From the NCBI RefSeq assembly GCF_029227915.1, contig NC_079881.1:26699501-26763500 (forward strand): a DNA stretch of 64,000 nucleotides, in the 5' to 3' direction. The position numbers and the translations under genes were made by a program. The notes beneath the pieces were generated by a model that saw nothing but the letters and a program-made list of their open reading frames with translations, was not told where the DNA came from and did no database searches. Below are positions 36,128-49,120 of the stretch, piece by piece (positions within the stretch are counted from its first letter, which is position 1; each line of letters opens with the position of its first letter). Source of the stretch: Hydractinia symbiolongicarpus. Lineage: Eukaryota; Cnidaria; Hydrozoa; Anthoathecata; Hydractiniidae.

Positions 36128-39100
36128 TTGAAAAATCGTTCAGGAAATCAGTTTACTCCTTGGGTACTTTCTTTATATACATTCAACTATACGGGCCAAG
36201 CCTGGGATTTACGGGAAATCGCGGGTTTTTGTTTGCCGGCGATTAAACTTCTTTTATTCAGCGTCTCATCAAAAATGAAAACAAGTTTGCAAACTAAAAG
36301 TCTCATGCGTTTTAGTGGTGAAAAAAAAAATAAAAAAATCGTTCGGGAAATGAGTTTACTCCCTGTGTACTTTCTTTGTATACTTTTGACTATACGGGCC
36401 AAGCCCGGGATTTACGGGAAATCGCGGGTTTTCTTTTGCCGCCGATTAAACTTCTTTTATTCAGCGTCTCATCAAAAATGAAAACATTTTTGAAAACTAC
36501 AAGTCTTATGCATTTTAGTGGTGAAAAAGTAATTTAAAAAATCGTTATGGAAATGAGTTTACTTACAGGGCTTTTTCTTTGTATACATTCGACTACACGG
36601 GCCAAGCCCTGAATTTAGGGGAAATCGCTGGTTTTCGTTTGCCGGCGATTAAACCTCTTTCATTAAGCGTCTCATCAAAAATGAAAACAATTTTGAAAAC
36701 TACAAGTCTCATGCGTTTTAGTGGTGAAAAAATAATTTAAAAAATCGTTCGGGAAATGAGTTTACTCCCTGGGTACTTTCTTTGTATACTTTTGACTATA
36801 CGGGCCGAGTCCGGGATTTACGGGAAATCGCGGGTTTTCGTTTGCCGGCGATTAAACTTCTTTTAGTCAGCGTCCGATCAAAAATGAAAACATTTTTAAG
36901 AACTACAAGTCTCATGCAATTTAGCGGTGGAAAAATAATATAAAAAATCGTTCGGGAAATGCGTTTACTCCCTGGGTACTTTCTCTGTATACTTTTGACT
37001 ATACGGGCCAAGCCCGGGATTTACGGGAAATGGCGGGTTTTCGTTTGCCGGCGATTAAACTTCTTTTATTCAGTGTCTCATCAAAAATGAATTTTTTTTT
37101 GAAAACTACAAGTCTCATGCGTTTTAGTGGTGAAAAGATAATTTAAAAAATCGTTTTGGAAATGAGTTTGCTCACAGGGTACTTTCTTTGTATACATTCG
37201 ACTATACCGGACAAGCCCGGGATTTACGGGAAATCGCTGGTTTTCGTTTACCGGCGATTAAACCTCTTTCATTAAGCGTCTCAATAAAAATGAAAACATT
37301 TTTGAAAACTACAAGTCTTCTGTGTTTTAGTGGTGAAAAAGTAATTTAAAAAATCGTTATGGAAATGAGTTTACTTACAGGACTTTTTCTTTGTATACAT
37401 TCGACTATACGGGCCAAGCCTGGGATTTACGGGAAATCACGGGTTTTCGTTTGCCGGCGATTAAACCTCTTTCAATAAGCGTCTCATCAAAAATGAAAAC
37501 ATTTTTGAAAACTACAAGTCTCATGCGTTTTAGTGGTGAAAAAAAAAATAAAAAAATCGTTCGGGAAATGAGTTTACTCCCTGGGTACTTTCTTTGTATA
37601 CATTCGACTACACGGGCCAAGCCCTGGATTTAGGGGAAATCGCTGGTTTTCGTTTGCCGGCGATTAAACCTCTTTCATTAAGCGTCTCATCAAAAATGAA
37701 AACAATTTTGAAAACTACAAGTCTCATGCGTTTTAGTGGTGAAAAAAAAATTTAAAAAATCGTTCGGGAAATGAGTTTACTCCCTGGGTACTTTCTTTGT
37801 ATACTTTTGACTATACGGGCCGAGTCCGGGATTTACGGGAAATCGCGGGTTTTCGTTTGCCTGGCGATTAAACTTCTTTTAGTCAGCGTCCGATCAAAAA
37901 TGAAAACATTTTTAAGAACTACAAGTCTCGTGCAATTTAGCGGTGGAAAAATAATATAAAAAATCGTTCGGGAAATGCGTTTACTCCCTGGGTACTTTCT
38001 CTGTATACTTTTGAGTATACGGGCCAAGCCCGGGATTTACGGGAAATGGCGGGTTTTCGTTTGCCGGCGATTAAACTTCTTTTATTCAGTGTCTCATCAA
38101 AAATGACAATTTTTTTGAAAACTACAAGTCTCATGCGTTTTAGTGGTGAAAAGATAATTTAAAAAATCGTTTTGGAAATGAGTTTGCTCACAGGGTACTT
38201 TCTTTGTATACATTCGACTACACGGGCCAAGCCTGAGATTTACGGGAAATCACGGGTTTTCGTTTGCCGGCGATTAAACCTCTTTCAATAAGCGTCTCAT
38301 CAAAAATGAAAACATTTTTGAAAACTACAAGTCTCATGCGTTTTAGTGGTGAAAAAAAAAATAAAAAAATCGTTCGGGAAATGAGTTTACTCCCTGGGTA
38401 CTTTCTTTGTATACATTCGACTACACGGGCCAAGCCCTGGATTTAGGGGAAATCGCTGGTTTTCGTTTGCCGGCGATTAAACCTCTTTCATTAAGCGTCT
38501 CATCAAAAATGAAAACAATTTTGAAAACTACAAGTCTCATGCGTTTTAGTGGTGAAAAAATAATTTAAAAAATCGTTCGGGAAATGAGTTTACTCCCTGG
38601 GTACTTTCTTTGTATACTTTTGACTATACGGGCCAAGCCCGGGATTTACAGGAAATGGCGGGTTTTCGTTTGCCGGCGATTAAACTTCTTTTATTCAGTG
38701 TCTCATCAAAAATGAAAATTTTTTTGAAAACTACAAGTCTCATGCGTTTTAGTGGTGAAAAGATAATTTAAAAAATCGTTTTGGAAATGAGTTTGCTCAC
38801 AGGGTACTTTCTTTGTATACATTCGACTATACGGGCCAAGCCTGGGATTTACGGGAAATCACGGGTTTTCGTTTGCCGGCGATTAAACCTCTTTCAATAA
38901 GCGTCTCATCAAATATGAAAACATTTTTGAAAACTACAAGTCTCATGCGTTTTAGTGGTGAAAAAAAAAATAAAAAAATCGTTCGGGAAATGAGTTTACT
39001 CCCTGGGTACTTTCTTTGTATACATTCGACTACACGGGCCAAGCCCTGGATTTAGGGGAAATCGCTGGTTTTCGTTTGCCGGCGATTAAACCTCTTTCAT

Positions 39101-39782
39101 TAAGCGTCTCATCAAAAATGAAAACAATTTTGAAAACTACAAGTCTCATGCGTTTTAGTGGTGAAAAAATAATTTAAAAAATCGTTCGGGAAATGAGTTT
39201 ACTCCCTGGGTACTTTCTTTGTATACTTTTGACTATACGGGCTGAGTCCGGGATTTACGGGAAATCGCGGGTTTTCGTTTGCCGGCGATTAAACTTCTTT
39301 TAGTCAGCGTCCGATCAAAAATGAAAACATTTTTAAGAACTACAAGTCTCATGCAATTTAGCGGTGGAAAAATAATATAAAAAATCGTTCGGGAAATGCG
39401 TTTACTCCCTGGGTACTTTCTCTGTATACTTTTGACTATACGGGCCAAGCCCGGGATTTACGCGAAATGGCGGGTTTTCGTTTGCCGGCGATTAAACTTC
39501 TTTTATTCAGTGTCTCATCAAAAATGAAAAATTTTTTGAAAACTACAAGTCTCATGCGTTTTAGTGGTGAAAGGATAATTTAAAAAATCGTTTTGGAAAT
39601 GAGTTTGCTCACAGGGTACTTTCTTTGTATACATTCGACTATACCGGACAAGCCCGGGATTTACGGGAAATCGCTGGTTTTCGTTTACCGGCGATTAAAC
39701 CTCTTTCATTAAGCGTCTCAATAAAAATGAAAACATTTTTGAAAACTACAAGTCTCATTCGTTCTAGTGGTGCAGAAATAAA
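36128..39782. repeat. 18-monomer interval where right-half monomer types first dominate
   Basis: The A markers at 36128 and 39783 are 3655 bp apart (18 monomers plus 1). Here GTTATGGAAATGAG with TTACTTACAGG (near 36540), TTTGCTCACAGG (near 37165), CTTTCTCTGTATAC and CAGTGTCTC first appear. Internal duplications have offsets of 813, 609 and 1422 bp, seen from a shared ATTTACGGGAAATCACGGG monomer near 37430, 38240 and 38850. One extra base lies in TTGCCTGGCGATT near 37860. The dyad region of the CAGTGTCTC monomers is unusually variable, with different A/T run lengths. Confidence 0.78.
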
Positions 39783-42700
39783 TTGAAAAATCGTTCAGGA
39801 AATCAGTTTACTCCTTGGGTACTTTCTTTATATACATTCAACTATACGGGCCAAGCCTGGGATTTACGGGAAATCGCGGGTTTTCGTTTGCCGGCGATTA
39901 TCATTCTTTTATTTAGCGTCTCATCAAAAATGAAAACATTTTTGAAAACTACAAGTCTTCTGCGTTTTAGTGGTGAAAAAGTAATTTAAAAAATCGTTAT
40001 GGAAATGAGTTTACTTACAGGGCTTTTTCTTTGTATACATTCGACTATACGGGCCAAGCCTGGGATTTACGGGAAATCGCGAGTTTTCGTTTGCCGGCGA
40101 TTAAACCTCTTTCATTAAGCGTCTCATCAAAAATGAAAACATTTTTGAAAACTACAAGTCTCATGCGTTTTAGTGGTGAAAAAATAAATAAAAAAATCGT
40201 TCGGGAAATGAGTTTACTCCCTGGGTACTTTCTTTGTATACATTCGACTACACGGGCCAAGCCCCGGATTTAGGGGAAATCGCTGGTTTTCGTTTGCCGG
40301 CGATTAAACCTCTTTCATTAAGCGTCTCATCAAAAATGAAAACAATTTTGAAAACTACAAGTCTCATGCGTTTTAGTGGTAAAAAAATAATTTAAAAAAT
40401 CGTTCGGGAAATGAGTTTACTCCCTGGGTACTTTCTTTGTATACTTTTGACTATACGGGCCGAGTCCGGGATTTACGGGAAATCGCGGGTTTTCGTTTGC
40501 CGGCGAATTAACTTCTTTTAGTCAGCGTCCGATCAAAAATGAAAACATTTTTAAAAACTACAAGTCTCATGCAATTTAGTGGTGAAAAAATAATATAAAA
40601 AATCGTTCGGGAAATGAGTTTACTCCCTGGGTACTTTCTCTGTATACTTTTGACTATACGGGCCAAGCCTGGGATTTACGGGAAATCGCGGGTTTTCGTT
40701 TGCCAGCGATTATACTTCTTTTATTAAGCGTCTCATCAAAAATGAAAACAATTTTGAAAACTACAAGTCTCATGCGTTTTAGTGGTGAAAAAGTAATTTA
40801 AAAAATCGTTATGGAAATGAGTTTACTTACAGGGTACTTTCTTTGTATACATTCGACTATACCGGACAAGCCCGGGATTTACGGGAAATCGCTGGTTTTC
40901 GTTTACCGGCGATTAAACCTCTTTCATTAAGCGTCTCAATAAAAATGAAAACATTTTTGAAAACTACAAGTCTCATTCGTTCTAGTGGTGCAGAAGTAAA
41001 TTGAAAAATCGTTCAGGAAATCAGTTTACTCCTTGGGTACTTTCTTTATATACATTCAACTATACGGGCCAAGCCTGGGATTTACGGGAAATCGCGGGTT
41101 TTCGTTTGCCAGCGATTATACTTCTTTTATTCAGCGTCTCATCAAAAATGAAAACATTTTTGAAAACTACAAGTCTTCTGCGTTTTAGTGGTGAAAAAGT
41201 AATTTAAAAAATCGTTATGGAAATGAGTTTACTTACAGGGCTTTTTCTTTGTATACATTCGAATATACGGGCCAAGCCTGGGATTTACGGGAAATTGCGG
41301 GTTTTCGTTTGCCGGCGATTAAACCTCTTGCATTAAGCGTCTCATCAAAAATGAAAACATTTTTGAAAACTACAAGTCTCATGCGTTTTAGTGGTGAAAA
41401 AATAAATAAAAAAATCGTTCGGGAAATGAGTTTACTCCCTGGGTACTTTCTTTGTATACATTCGACTACACGGGCCAAGCCCCGGATTTAGGGGAAATCG
41501 CTGGTTTTCGTTTGCCGGCGATTAAACCTCTTTCATTAAGCGTCTCATCAAAAATGAAAACAATTTTGAAAACTACAAGTCTCATGCGTTTTAGTGGTAA
41601 AAAAATAATTTAAAAAATCGTTCGGGAAATGAGTTTACTCCCTGGGTACTTTCTTTGTATACTTTTGACTATACGGGCCGAGTCCGGGATTTACGGGAAA
41701 TCGCGGGTTTTCGTTTGCCGGCGAATTAACTTCTTTTAGTCAGCGTCCGATCAAAAATGAAAACATTTTTAAAAACTACAAGTCTCATGCAATTTAGTGG
41801 TGAAAAAATAATATAAAAAATCGTTCGGGAAATGAGTTTACTCCCTGGGTACTTTCTCTGTATACTTTTGACTATACGGGCCAAGCCCGGGATTTACGGG
41901 AAATGGCGGGTTTTCGTTTGCCGGCGATTAAACTTCTTTTATTCAGTGTCTCATCAAAAATGAAAATATTTTTGAAAACTACAAGTCTCATGCGTTTTAG
42001 TGGTGAAAAGATAATTTAAAAAATCGTTTTGGAAATGAGTTTGCTCACAGGGTACTTTCTTTGTATACATTCGACTATACCGGACAAGCCCGGGATTTAC
42101 GGGAAATCGCTGGTTTTCGTTTACCGGCGATTAATCCTCTTTCATTAAGCGTCTCAATAAAAATGAAAACATTTTTGAAAACTACAAGTCTCATTCGTTC
42201 TAGTGGTGCAGAAATAATTTGAAAAATCGTTCGGGAAATCAGTTTACTCCTTGGGTACTTTCTTTATATACATTCAACTATACGGGCCAAGCCTGGGATT
42301 TACGGGAAATCGCGGGTTTTCGTTTGCCGGCGATTAAACTTCTTTTATTCAGCGTCTCATCAAAAATGAAAACATTTTTGAAAACTACAAGTCTTATGCG
42401 TTTTAGTGGTGAAAAAGTAATTTAAAAAATCGTTATGGAAATGAGTTTACTTACAGGGCTTTTTCTTTGTATACATTCGACTATACGGGCCAAGCCTGGG
42501 ATTTACGGGAAATCGCGGGTTTTCGTTTGCCGGCGATTAAACCTCTTTCATTAAGCGTCTCATCAAAAATGAAAACATTTTTGAAAACTACAAGTCTCAT
42601 GCGTTTTAGTGGTGAAAAAAAAAATAAAAAAATCGTTCGGGAAATGAGTTTACTCCCTGGGTACTTTCTTTGTATACATTCGACTACACGGGCCAAGCCC

Positions 42701-43436
42701 TGGATTTAGGGGAAATCGCTGGTTTTCGTTTGCCGGCGATTAATCCTCTTTCATTAAGCGTCTCATCAAAAATGAAAACAATTTTGAAAACTACAAGTCT
42801 CATGCGTTTTAGTGGTGAAAAAATATTTTAAAAAATCGTTCGGGAAATGAGTTTACTTCCTGGGTACTTTCTTTGTATACTTTTGACTATACGGGCCGAG
42901 TCCGGGATTTACGGGAAATCGCGGGTTTTCGTTTGCCGGCGATTAAACTTCTTTTATTCAGAGTCCGATCAAAAATGAAAACATTTTTAAAAACTACAAG
43001 TCTTATGCAATTTAGTGGTGAAAAAATAATATAAAAAATCGTTCGGGAAATGAGTTTACTCCCTGGGTACTTTCTCTGTATACTTTTGACTATACGGGCC
43101 AAGCCCGGGATTTACGGGAAATGGCGGGTTTTCGTTTGCCGGCGATTTAACTTCTTTTATTCAGTGTCTCATCAAAAATAAAAATATTTTTGAAAACTAC
43201 AAGTCTCATGCGTTTTAGTGGTGAAAAGATAATTTAAAAAATCGTTTTGGAAATGAGTTTGCTCACAGGGTACTTTCTTTGTATACATTCGACTATACCG
43301 GACAAGCCCGGGATTTACGGGAAATCGCTGGTTTTCGTTTACCGGCGATTAAACCTCTTTCATTAAGCGTCTCAATAAAAATGAAAACATTTTTGAAAAC
43401 TACAAGTCTCATTCGTTCTAGCGGTGCAGAAATAAT
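39783..43436. repeat. Hexamer HOR, three copies of 1218 bp
   Basis: A markers at 39783, 41001, 42219 and 43437 are exactly 1218 bp apart. The order is A, B', B, C, D', E. Units 1 and 2 share GTCTTCTGCG and a changed GATTAT before CTTTTATT, while unit 3 has the common forms. C monomers in units 1 and 2 have GGCGAATTAACTTC with TTTTAGTCAGCGTCC. This is the most regular HOR of the right half. Confidence 0.9.
42422..42624. repeat. Monomer type B' (hexamer-specific)
   Basis: This monomer sits between A and B in hexamer units. It reads GTTATGGAAATGAG, then TTACTTACAGGGC and TTTTTCTTTGTATAC, then ATTCGACTATACGGGCC and AAGCCTGGG. Related left-half copies (for example near 5697, 23135 and 31050) read GTTCTGGAAATGAG and CTCACAGGGC with the same TTTTTCTTTG. 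Its presence or absence is the difference between the six-monomer and five-monomer HORs. Confidence 0.8.
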
Positions 43437-46400
43437 TTGAAAAATCGTTCGGGAAATCAGTTTACTCCTTGGGTACTTTCTTTATATACATTCAACTATA
43501 CGGGCCAAGCCTGGGATTTACGGGAAAACGCGGGTTTTCGTTTGCCGGCGATTAAACTTCTTTTATTCAGCGTCTCATTAAAAATGAAAACAAGTTTGAA
43601 GACTACAAGTCTCATGCGTTTTAGTGGTGAAAAAATAATATAAAAAATCGTTCGGGAAATGAGTTTACTCCCTGTGTACTTTCTTTGTATACTTTTGACT
43701 ATACGGGCCAAGCCCGGGATTTACGGGAAATCGCGGGTTTTCTTTTGCCGGCGATTAAACTTCTTTTATTCAGCGTCTCATCAAAAATGAAAACATTTTT
43801 GAAAACTACAAGTCTTATGCGTTTTAGTGGTAAAAAAGTAATTTAAAAAATCGTTATGGAAATGAGTTTACTTACAGGGCTTTTTCTTTGTATACATTCG
43901 ACTATACGGGCCAAGCCTGGGATTTACGGGAAATAGCGGGTTTTCGTTTGCCGGCGATTAAACCTCTTTCATTAAGCGTCTCATCAAAAATGAAAACATT
44001 TTTGAAAACTACAAGTCTCATGCGTTTTAGTGGTGAAAAAAAAAATAAAAAAATCGTTCGGGAAATGAGTTTACGCCCTGGGTACTTTCTTTGTATACAT
44101 TCGACTACACGGGCCAAGCCCTGGATTTAGGGGAAATCGCTGGTTTTCGTTTGCCGGCGATTAAACCTCTTTCATTAAGCGTCTCATCAATAATGAAAAC
44201 AATTTTGAAAACTACAAGTCTCATGCATTTTAGTGGTGAAAAAATAATTTAAAAAATCGTTCGGGAAATGAGTTTACTCCCTGGGTACTTTCTTTGTATA
44301 CTTTTGACTATACGGGCCGAGTCCGGGATTTACGGGAAATCGCGGGTTTTCGTTTGCCGGCGAATTAACTTCTTTTAGTCAGCGTCCGATCAAAAATGAA
44401 AACATTTTTAAAAACTACAAGTCTCATGCAATTTAGTGGTGAAAAAATAATATAAAAAATCGTTCGGGAAATGAGTTTACTCCCTGCGTACTTTCTCTGT
44501 ATACTTTTGACTATACGGGCCAAGCCCGGGATTTACGGGAAATGGCGGGTTTTCGTTTGCCGGCGATGAAACTTCTTTTATTCAGTGTCTCATCAAAAAT
44601 GAAAATATTTTTGAAAACTACAAGTCTCATGCGTTTTAGTGGTGAAAAAATAATTTAAAAAATCGTTCGGGAAATGAGTTTACTCCCTGGGTACTTTCTT
44701 TGTATACTTTTGACTATACGGGCCGAGTCCGGGATTTACGGGAAATCGCGGGTTTTCGTTTGCCGGCGAATTAACTTCTTTTAGTCAGCGTCCGATCAAA
44801 AATGAAAACATTTTTAAAAACTACAAGTCTTATGCAATTTAGTGGTGAAAAAATAATATAAAAAATCGTTCGGGAAATGAGTTTACTCCCTGGGTACTTT
44901 CTCTGTATACTTTTGACTATACGGGCCAAGCCCGGGATTTACGGGAAATGGCGGGTTTTCGTTTGCCGGCGATTAAACTTCTTTTATTCAGTGTCTCATC
45001 AAAAATGAAAATATTTTTGAAAACTACAAGTCTCATGCGTTTTAGTGGTGAAAAGATAATTTAAAAAATCGTTTTGGAAATGAGTTTGCTCACAGGGTAC
45101 TTTCTTTGTATACATTCGACTATACCGGACAAGCCCGGGATTTACGGGAAATCGCTGGTTTTCGTTTACCGGCGATTAAACCTCTTTCATTAAGCGTCTC
45201 AATAAAAATGAAAACATTTTTAAAAACTACAAGTCTCATTCGTTCTAGTGGTGCAGAAATAATTTGAAAAATCGTTCGGGAAATCAGTTTACTCCTTGGG
45301 TACTTTCTTTATATACATTCAACTATACGGGCCAAGCCTGGGATTTACGGGAAAACGCGGGTTTTCGTTTGCCGGCGATTAAACTTCTTTTATTCAGCGT
45401 CTCATCAAAAATGAAAACAAGTTTGAAGACTACAAGTCTCATGCGTTTTAGTGGTGAAAAAATAATATAAAAAATCGTTCGGGAAATGAGTTTACTCCCT
45501 GTGTACTTTCTTTGTATACTTTTGACTATACGGGCCAAGCCCGGGATTTACGGGAAATCGCGGGTTTTCTTTTGCCGGCGATTAAACTTCTTTTATTCAG
45601 CGTCTCATCAAAAATGAAAACATTTTTGAAAACTACAAGTCTTATGCGTTTTAGTGGTAAAAAAGTAATTTAAAAAATCGTTATGGAAATGAGTTTACTT
45701 ACAGGGCTTTTTCTTTGTATACATTCGACTATACGGGCCAAGCCTGGGATTTACGGGAAATCGCGGGTTTTCGTTTGCCGGCGATTAAACCTCTTTCATT
45801 AAGCGTCTCATCAAAAATGAAAACATTTTTGAAAACTACAAGTCTCATGCGTTTTAGTGGTGAAAAAAAAAATAAAAAAATCGTTCGGGAAATGAGTTTA
45901 CGCCCTGGGTACTTTCTTTGTATACATTCGACTACACGGGCCAAGCCCTGGATTTAGGGGAAATCGCTGGTTTTCGTTTGCCGGCGATTAAACCTCTTTC
46001 ATTAAGCGTCTCATCAATAATGAAAACAATTTTGAAAACTACAAGTCTCGTGCGTTTTAGTGGTGAAAAAATAATTTAAAAAATCGTTCGGGAAATGAGT
46101 TTATTCCCTGGGTACTTTCTTTGTATACTTTTGACTATACGGGCCGAGTCCGGGATTTACGGGAAATCGCGGGTTTTCGTTTGCCGGCGAATTAACTTCT
46201 TTTAGTCAGCGTCCGATCAAAAATGAAAACATTTTTAAAAACTACAAGTCTCATGCAATTTAGTGGTGAAAAAATAATATAAAAAATCGTTCGGGAAATG
46301 AGTTTACTCCCTGCGTACTTTCTCTGTATACTTTTGACTATACGGGCCAAGCCCGGGATTTACGGGAAATGGCGGGTTTTCGTTTGCCGGCGATTAAACT

Positions 46401-46684
46401 TCTTTTATTCAGTGCCTCATCAAAAATGAAAATATTTTTGAAAACTACAAGTCTCATGCGTTTTAGTGGTGAAAAGATAATTTAAAAAATCGTTTTGGAA
46501 ATGAGTTTGCTCACAGGGTGCTTTCTTTGTATACATTCGACTATACCGGACAAGCCCGGGATTTACGGGAAATCGCTGGTTTTCGTTTACCGGCGATTAA
46601 ACCTCTTTCATTAAGCGTCTCAATAAAAATGAAAACATTTTTGAAAACTACATGTCTCATTCGTTCTAGTGGTGCAGAAATAAT
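43437..46684. repeat. Nine-monomer HOR (1827 bp), one copy plus partial second
   Basis: About 43437-44630 recurs as 45264-46457 at offset 1827. Shared private features are GGGAAAACGCGGG in the A monomer, AAGTTTGAAGACTAC, TTTACGCCCTGGG and GTCTCATCAATAATG. The unit looks like a hexamer enlarged by three monomers: the C and D' types occur twice and there is an extra monomer after A. The second copy changes phase before the A marker at 46685. Confidence 0.85.
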
Positions 46685-49120
46685 TTGAAAAATCGTTCGG
46701 GAAATCAGTTTTCTCCTTGGGTACTTTCTTTATATACATTCAACTATACGGGCCAAGCCTGGGATTTACGGGAATTTGCGGGTTTTCGTTTGCCGGCGAT
46801 TAAACTTCTTTTATTCAGCGTCACATCCAAAATGAAAACATTTTTGAAAACTACAAGTCTTATGCGTTTTAGTGGTGAAAAAGTAATTTAAAAAATCGTT
46901 ATGGAAATGAGTTTACTTACAGGGCTTTTTCTTTGTATACATTCGACTATACGGGCCAAGCCTGGGATTTACGGGAAATCGCGGGTTTTCGTTTGCCGGC
47001 GATTAAACCTCTTTCATTAAGCGTCTCATCAAAAATGAAAACATTTTTGAAAACTACAAGTCTCATGCGTTTTAGTGGTGAAAAAAAAAATAAAAAAATC
47101 GTTCGGGAAATCAGTTTACTCCTTGGGTACTTTCTTTATATACATTCAACTATACAGGCCAAGCCCTGGATTTAGGGGAAATCGCTGGTTTTCGTTTACC
47201 GGCGATTAAACCTCTTTCATTAAGCGTCTCAACAAAAATGAAAACATTTTTGAAAACTACAAGTCTCATTCGTTCTAGTGGTGAAAAAATAATTTAAAAA
47301 ATCGTTCGGGAAATGAGTTTACTCCCTGGGTACTTTCTTTGTATACTTTTGACTATACGGGCCGAGTCCGGGATTTACGGGAAATCGCGGGTTTTCGTTT
47401 GCCGGCGAATTAACTTCTTTTAGTCAGCGTCCGATCAAAAATGAAAACATTTTTAAAAACTACAAGTCTCATGCGTTTTAGTGGTGAAAAGATAATTTAA
47501 AAAATCGTTTTGGAAATGAGTTTGCTCACAGGGTACTTTCTTTGTATACATTCGACTATGCCGGACAAGCCCGGGATTTACGGGAAATCGCTGGTTTTCG
47601 TTTACCGGCGATTAAACCTCTTTCATTAAGCGTCTCAATAAAAATGAAAACATTTTTAAAAACTACAAGTCTCATTCGTTCTAGTGGTGCAGAAATAATT
47701 TGAAAAATCGTTCGGGAAATCAGTTTACTCCTTGGGTACTTTCTTTATATACATTCAACTATACGGGCCAAGCCCTGGATTTAGGGGAAATCGCTGGTTT
47801 TCGTTTGCCGGCGATTAAACCTCTTTCATTAAGCGTCTCATCAAAAATGAAAACAATTTTGAAAACTACAAGTCTCATGCGTTTTAGTGGTGAAATAATA
47901 ATTTAAAAAATTGTTCGGGAAATGAGTTTACTCCCTGGGTACTTTCTTTGTATACTTTTGACTATACGGGCCGAGTCCGGGATTTACGGGAAATCGCGGG
48001 TTTTTGTTTGCCGGCGAATTAACTTCTTTTAGTCAGCGTCCGATCAAAAATGAAAACATTTTTAAAAACTACAAGTCTCATGCAATTTAGTGGTGAAAAA
48101 ATAATATAAAAAATCGTTCGGGAAATGAGTTTACTCCCTGGGTACTTTCTCTGTATACTTTTGACTATACGGGCCAAGCCGGGGATTTACGGGAAATGGC
48201 GGGTTTTCGTTTGCCGGCGATTAAACTTCTTTTATTCAGTGTCTCATCAAAAATGAAAATATTTTTGAAAACTACAAGTCTCATGCGTTTTAGTGGTGAA
48301 AAGATAATTTAAAAAATCGTTTTGGAAATGAGTTTGCTCACAGGGTACTTTCTTTGTATACATTCGACTATACCGGACAAGCCCGGGATTTACGGGAAAT
48401 CGCTGGTTTTCGTTTACCGGCGATTAAACCTCTTTCATTAAGCGTCTCAATAAAAATGAAAACATTTTTGAAAACTACAAGTCTCATTCGTTCTAGTGGT
48501 GCAGAAATAATTTGAAAAATCGTTCGGGAAATCAGTTTACTCCTTAGGTACTTTCTTTATATACATTCAACTATACGGGCCGAGTCCGGGATTTACGGGA
48601 AATCGCGGGTTTTCGTTTGCCGGCGAATTAACTTTTTTTAGTCAGCGTCCGATCAAAAATGAAAACATTTTTAAAAACTACAAGTCTCATGCAATTTAGT
48701 GGTGAAAAAATAATATAAAAAATCGTTCGGGAAATGAGTTTACTCAATGGGTACTTTCTCTGTATACTTTTGACTATACGGGCCAAGCCCGGGATTTACG
48801 GGAAATGGCGGGTTTTCGTTTGCCGGCGATTAAACTTCTTTTATTCAGTGTCTCATCAAAAATGAAAATATTTTTGAAAACTACAAGTCTCATGCGTTTT
48901 AGTGGTGAAAAGATAATTTAAAAAATCGTTTTGGAAATGAGTTTGCTCACAGGGTACTTTCTTTGTATACATTCGACTATGCCGGACAAGCCCGGGATTT
49001 ACGGGAAATCGCTGGTTTTCGTTTACCGGCGATTAAACCTCTTTCATTAAGCGTCTCAATAAAAATGAAAACATTTTTGAAAACTACAAGTCTCATTCGT
49101 TCTAGTGGTGCAGAAATAAT
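46685..49120. repeat. Short, exchange-rich HOR intervals with hybrid monomers
   Basis: A-marker intervals here are 5, 4 and 3 monomers (46685-47699, 47700-48511, 48512-49120). Hybrids are visible. Near 47100-47165 a B-type leader switches to AAATCAG and CTTTATATAC and then back to GCCCTGGATTTAGGGG. Near 47750-47785 an A start changes to a B ending. Near 48541-48590 an A start with CTCCTTAGGTAC changes to a C ending GGCCGAGTCC. Loss of whole monomers in register explains the short intervals. Confidence 0.82.

Noticed and set aside
36128-36481. The longest open frame (117 codons) as a possible small gene
   Set aside because: It extends further than its relatives only because of base changes in one hybrid stretch. 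Its sequence is plain satellite over almost two monomers, with nothing upstream that differs from the neighbouring repeats.
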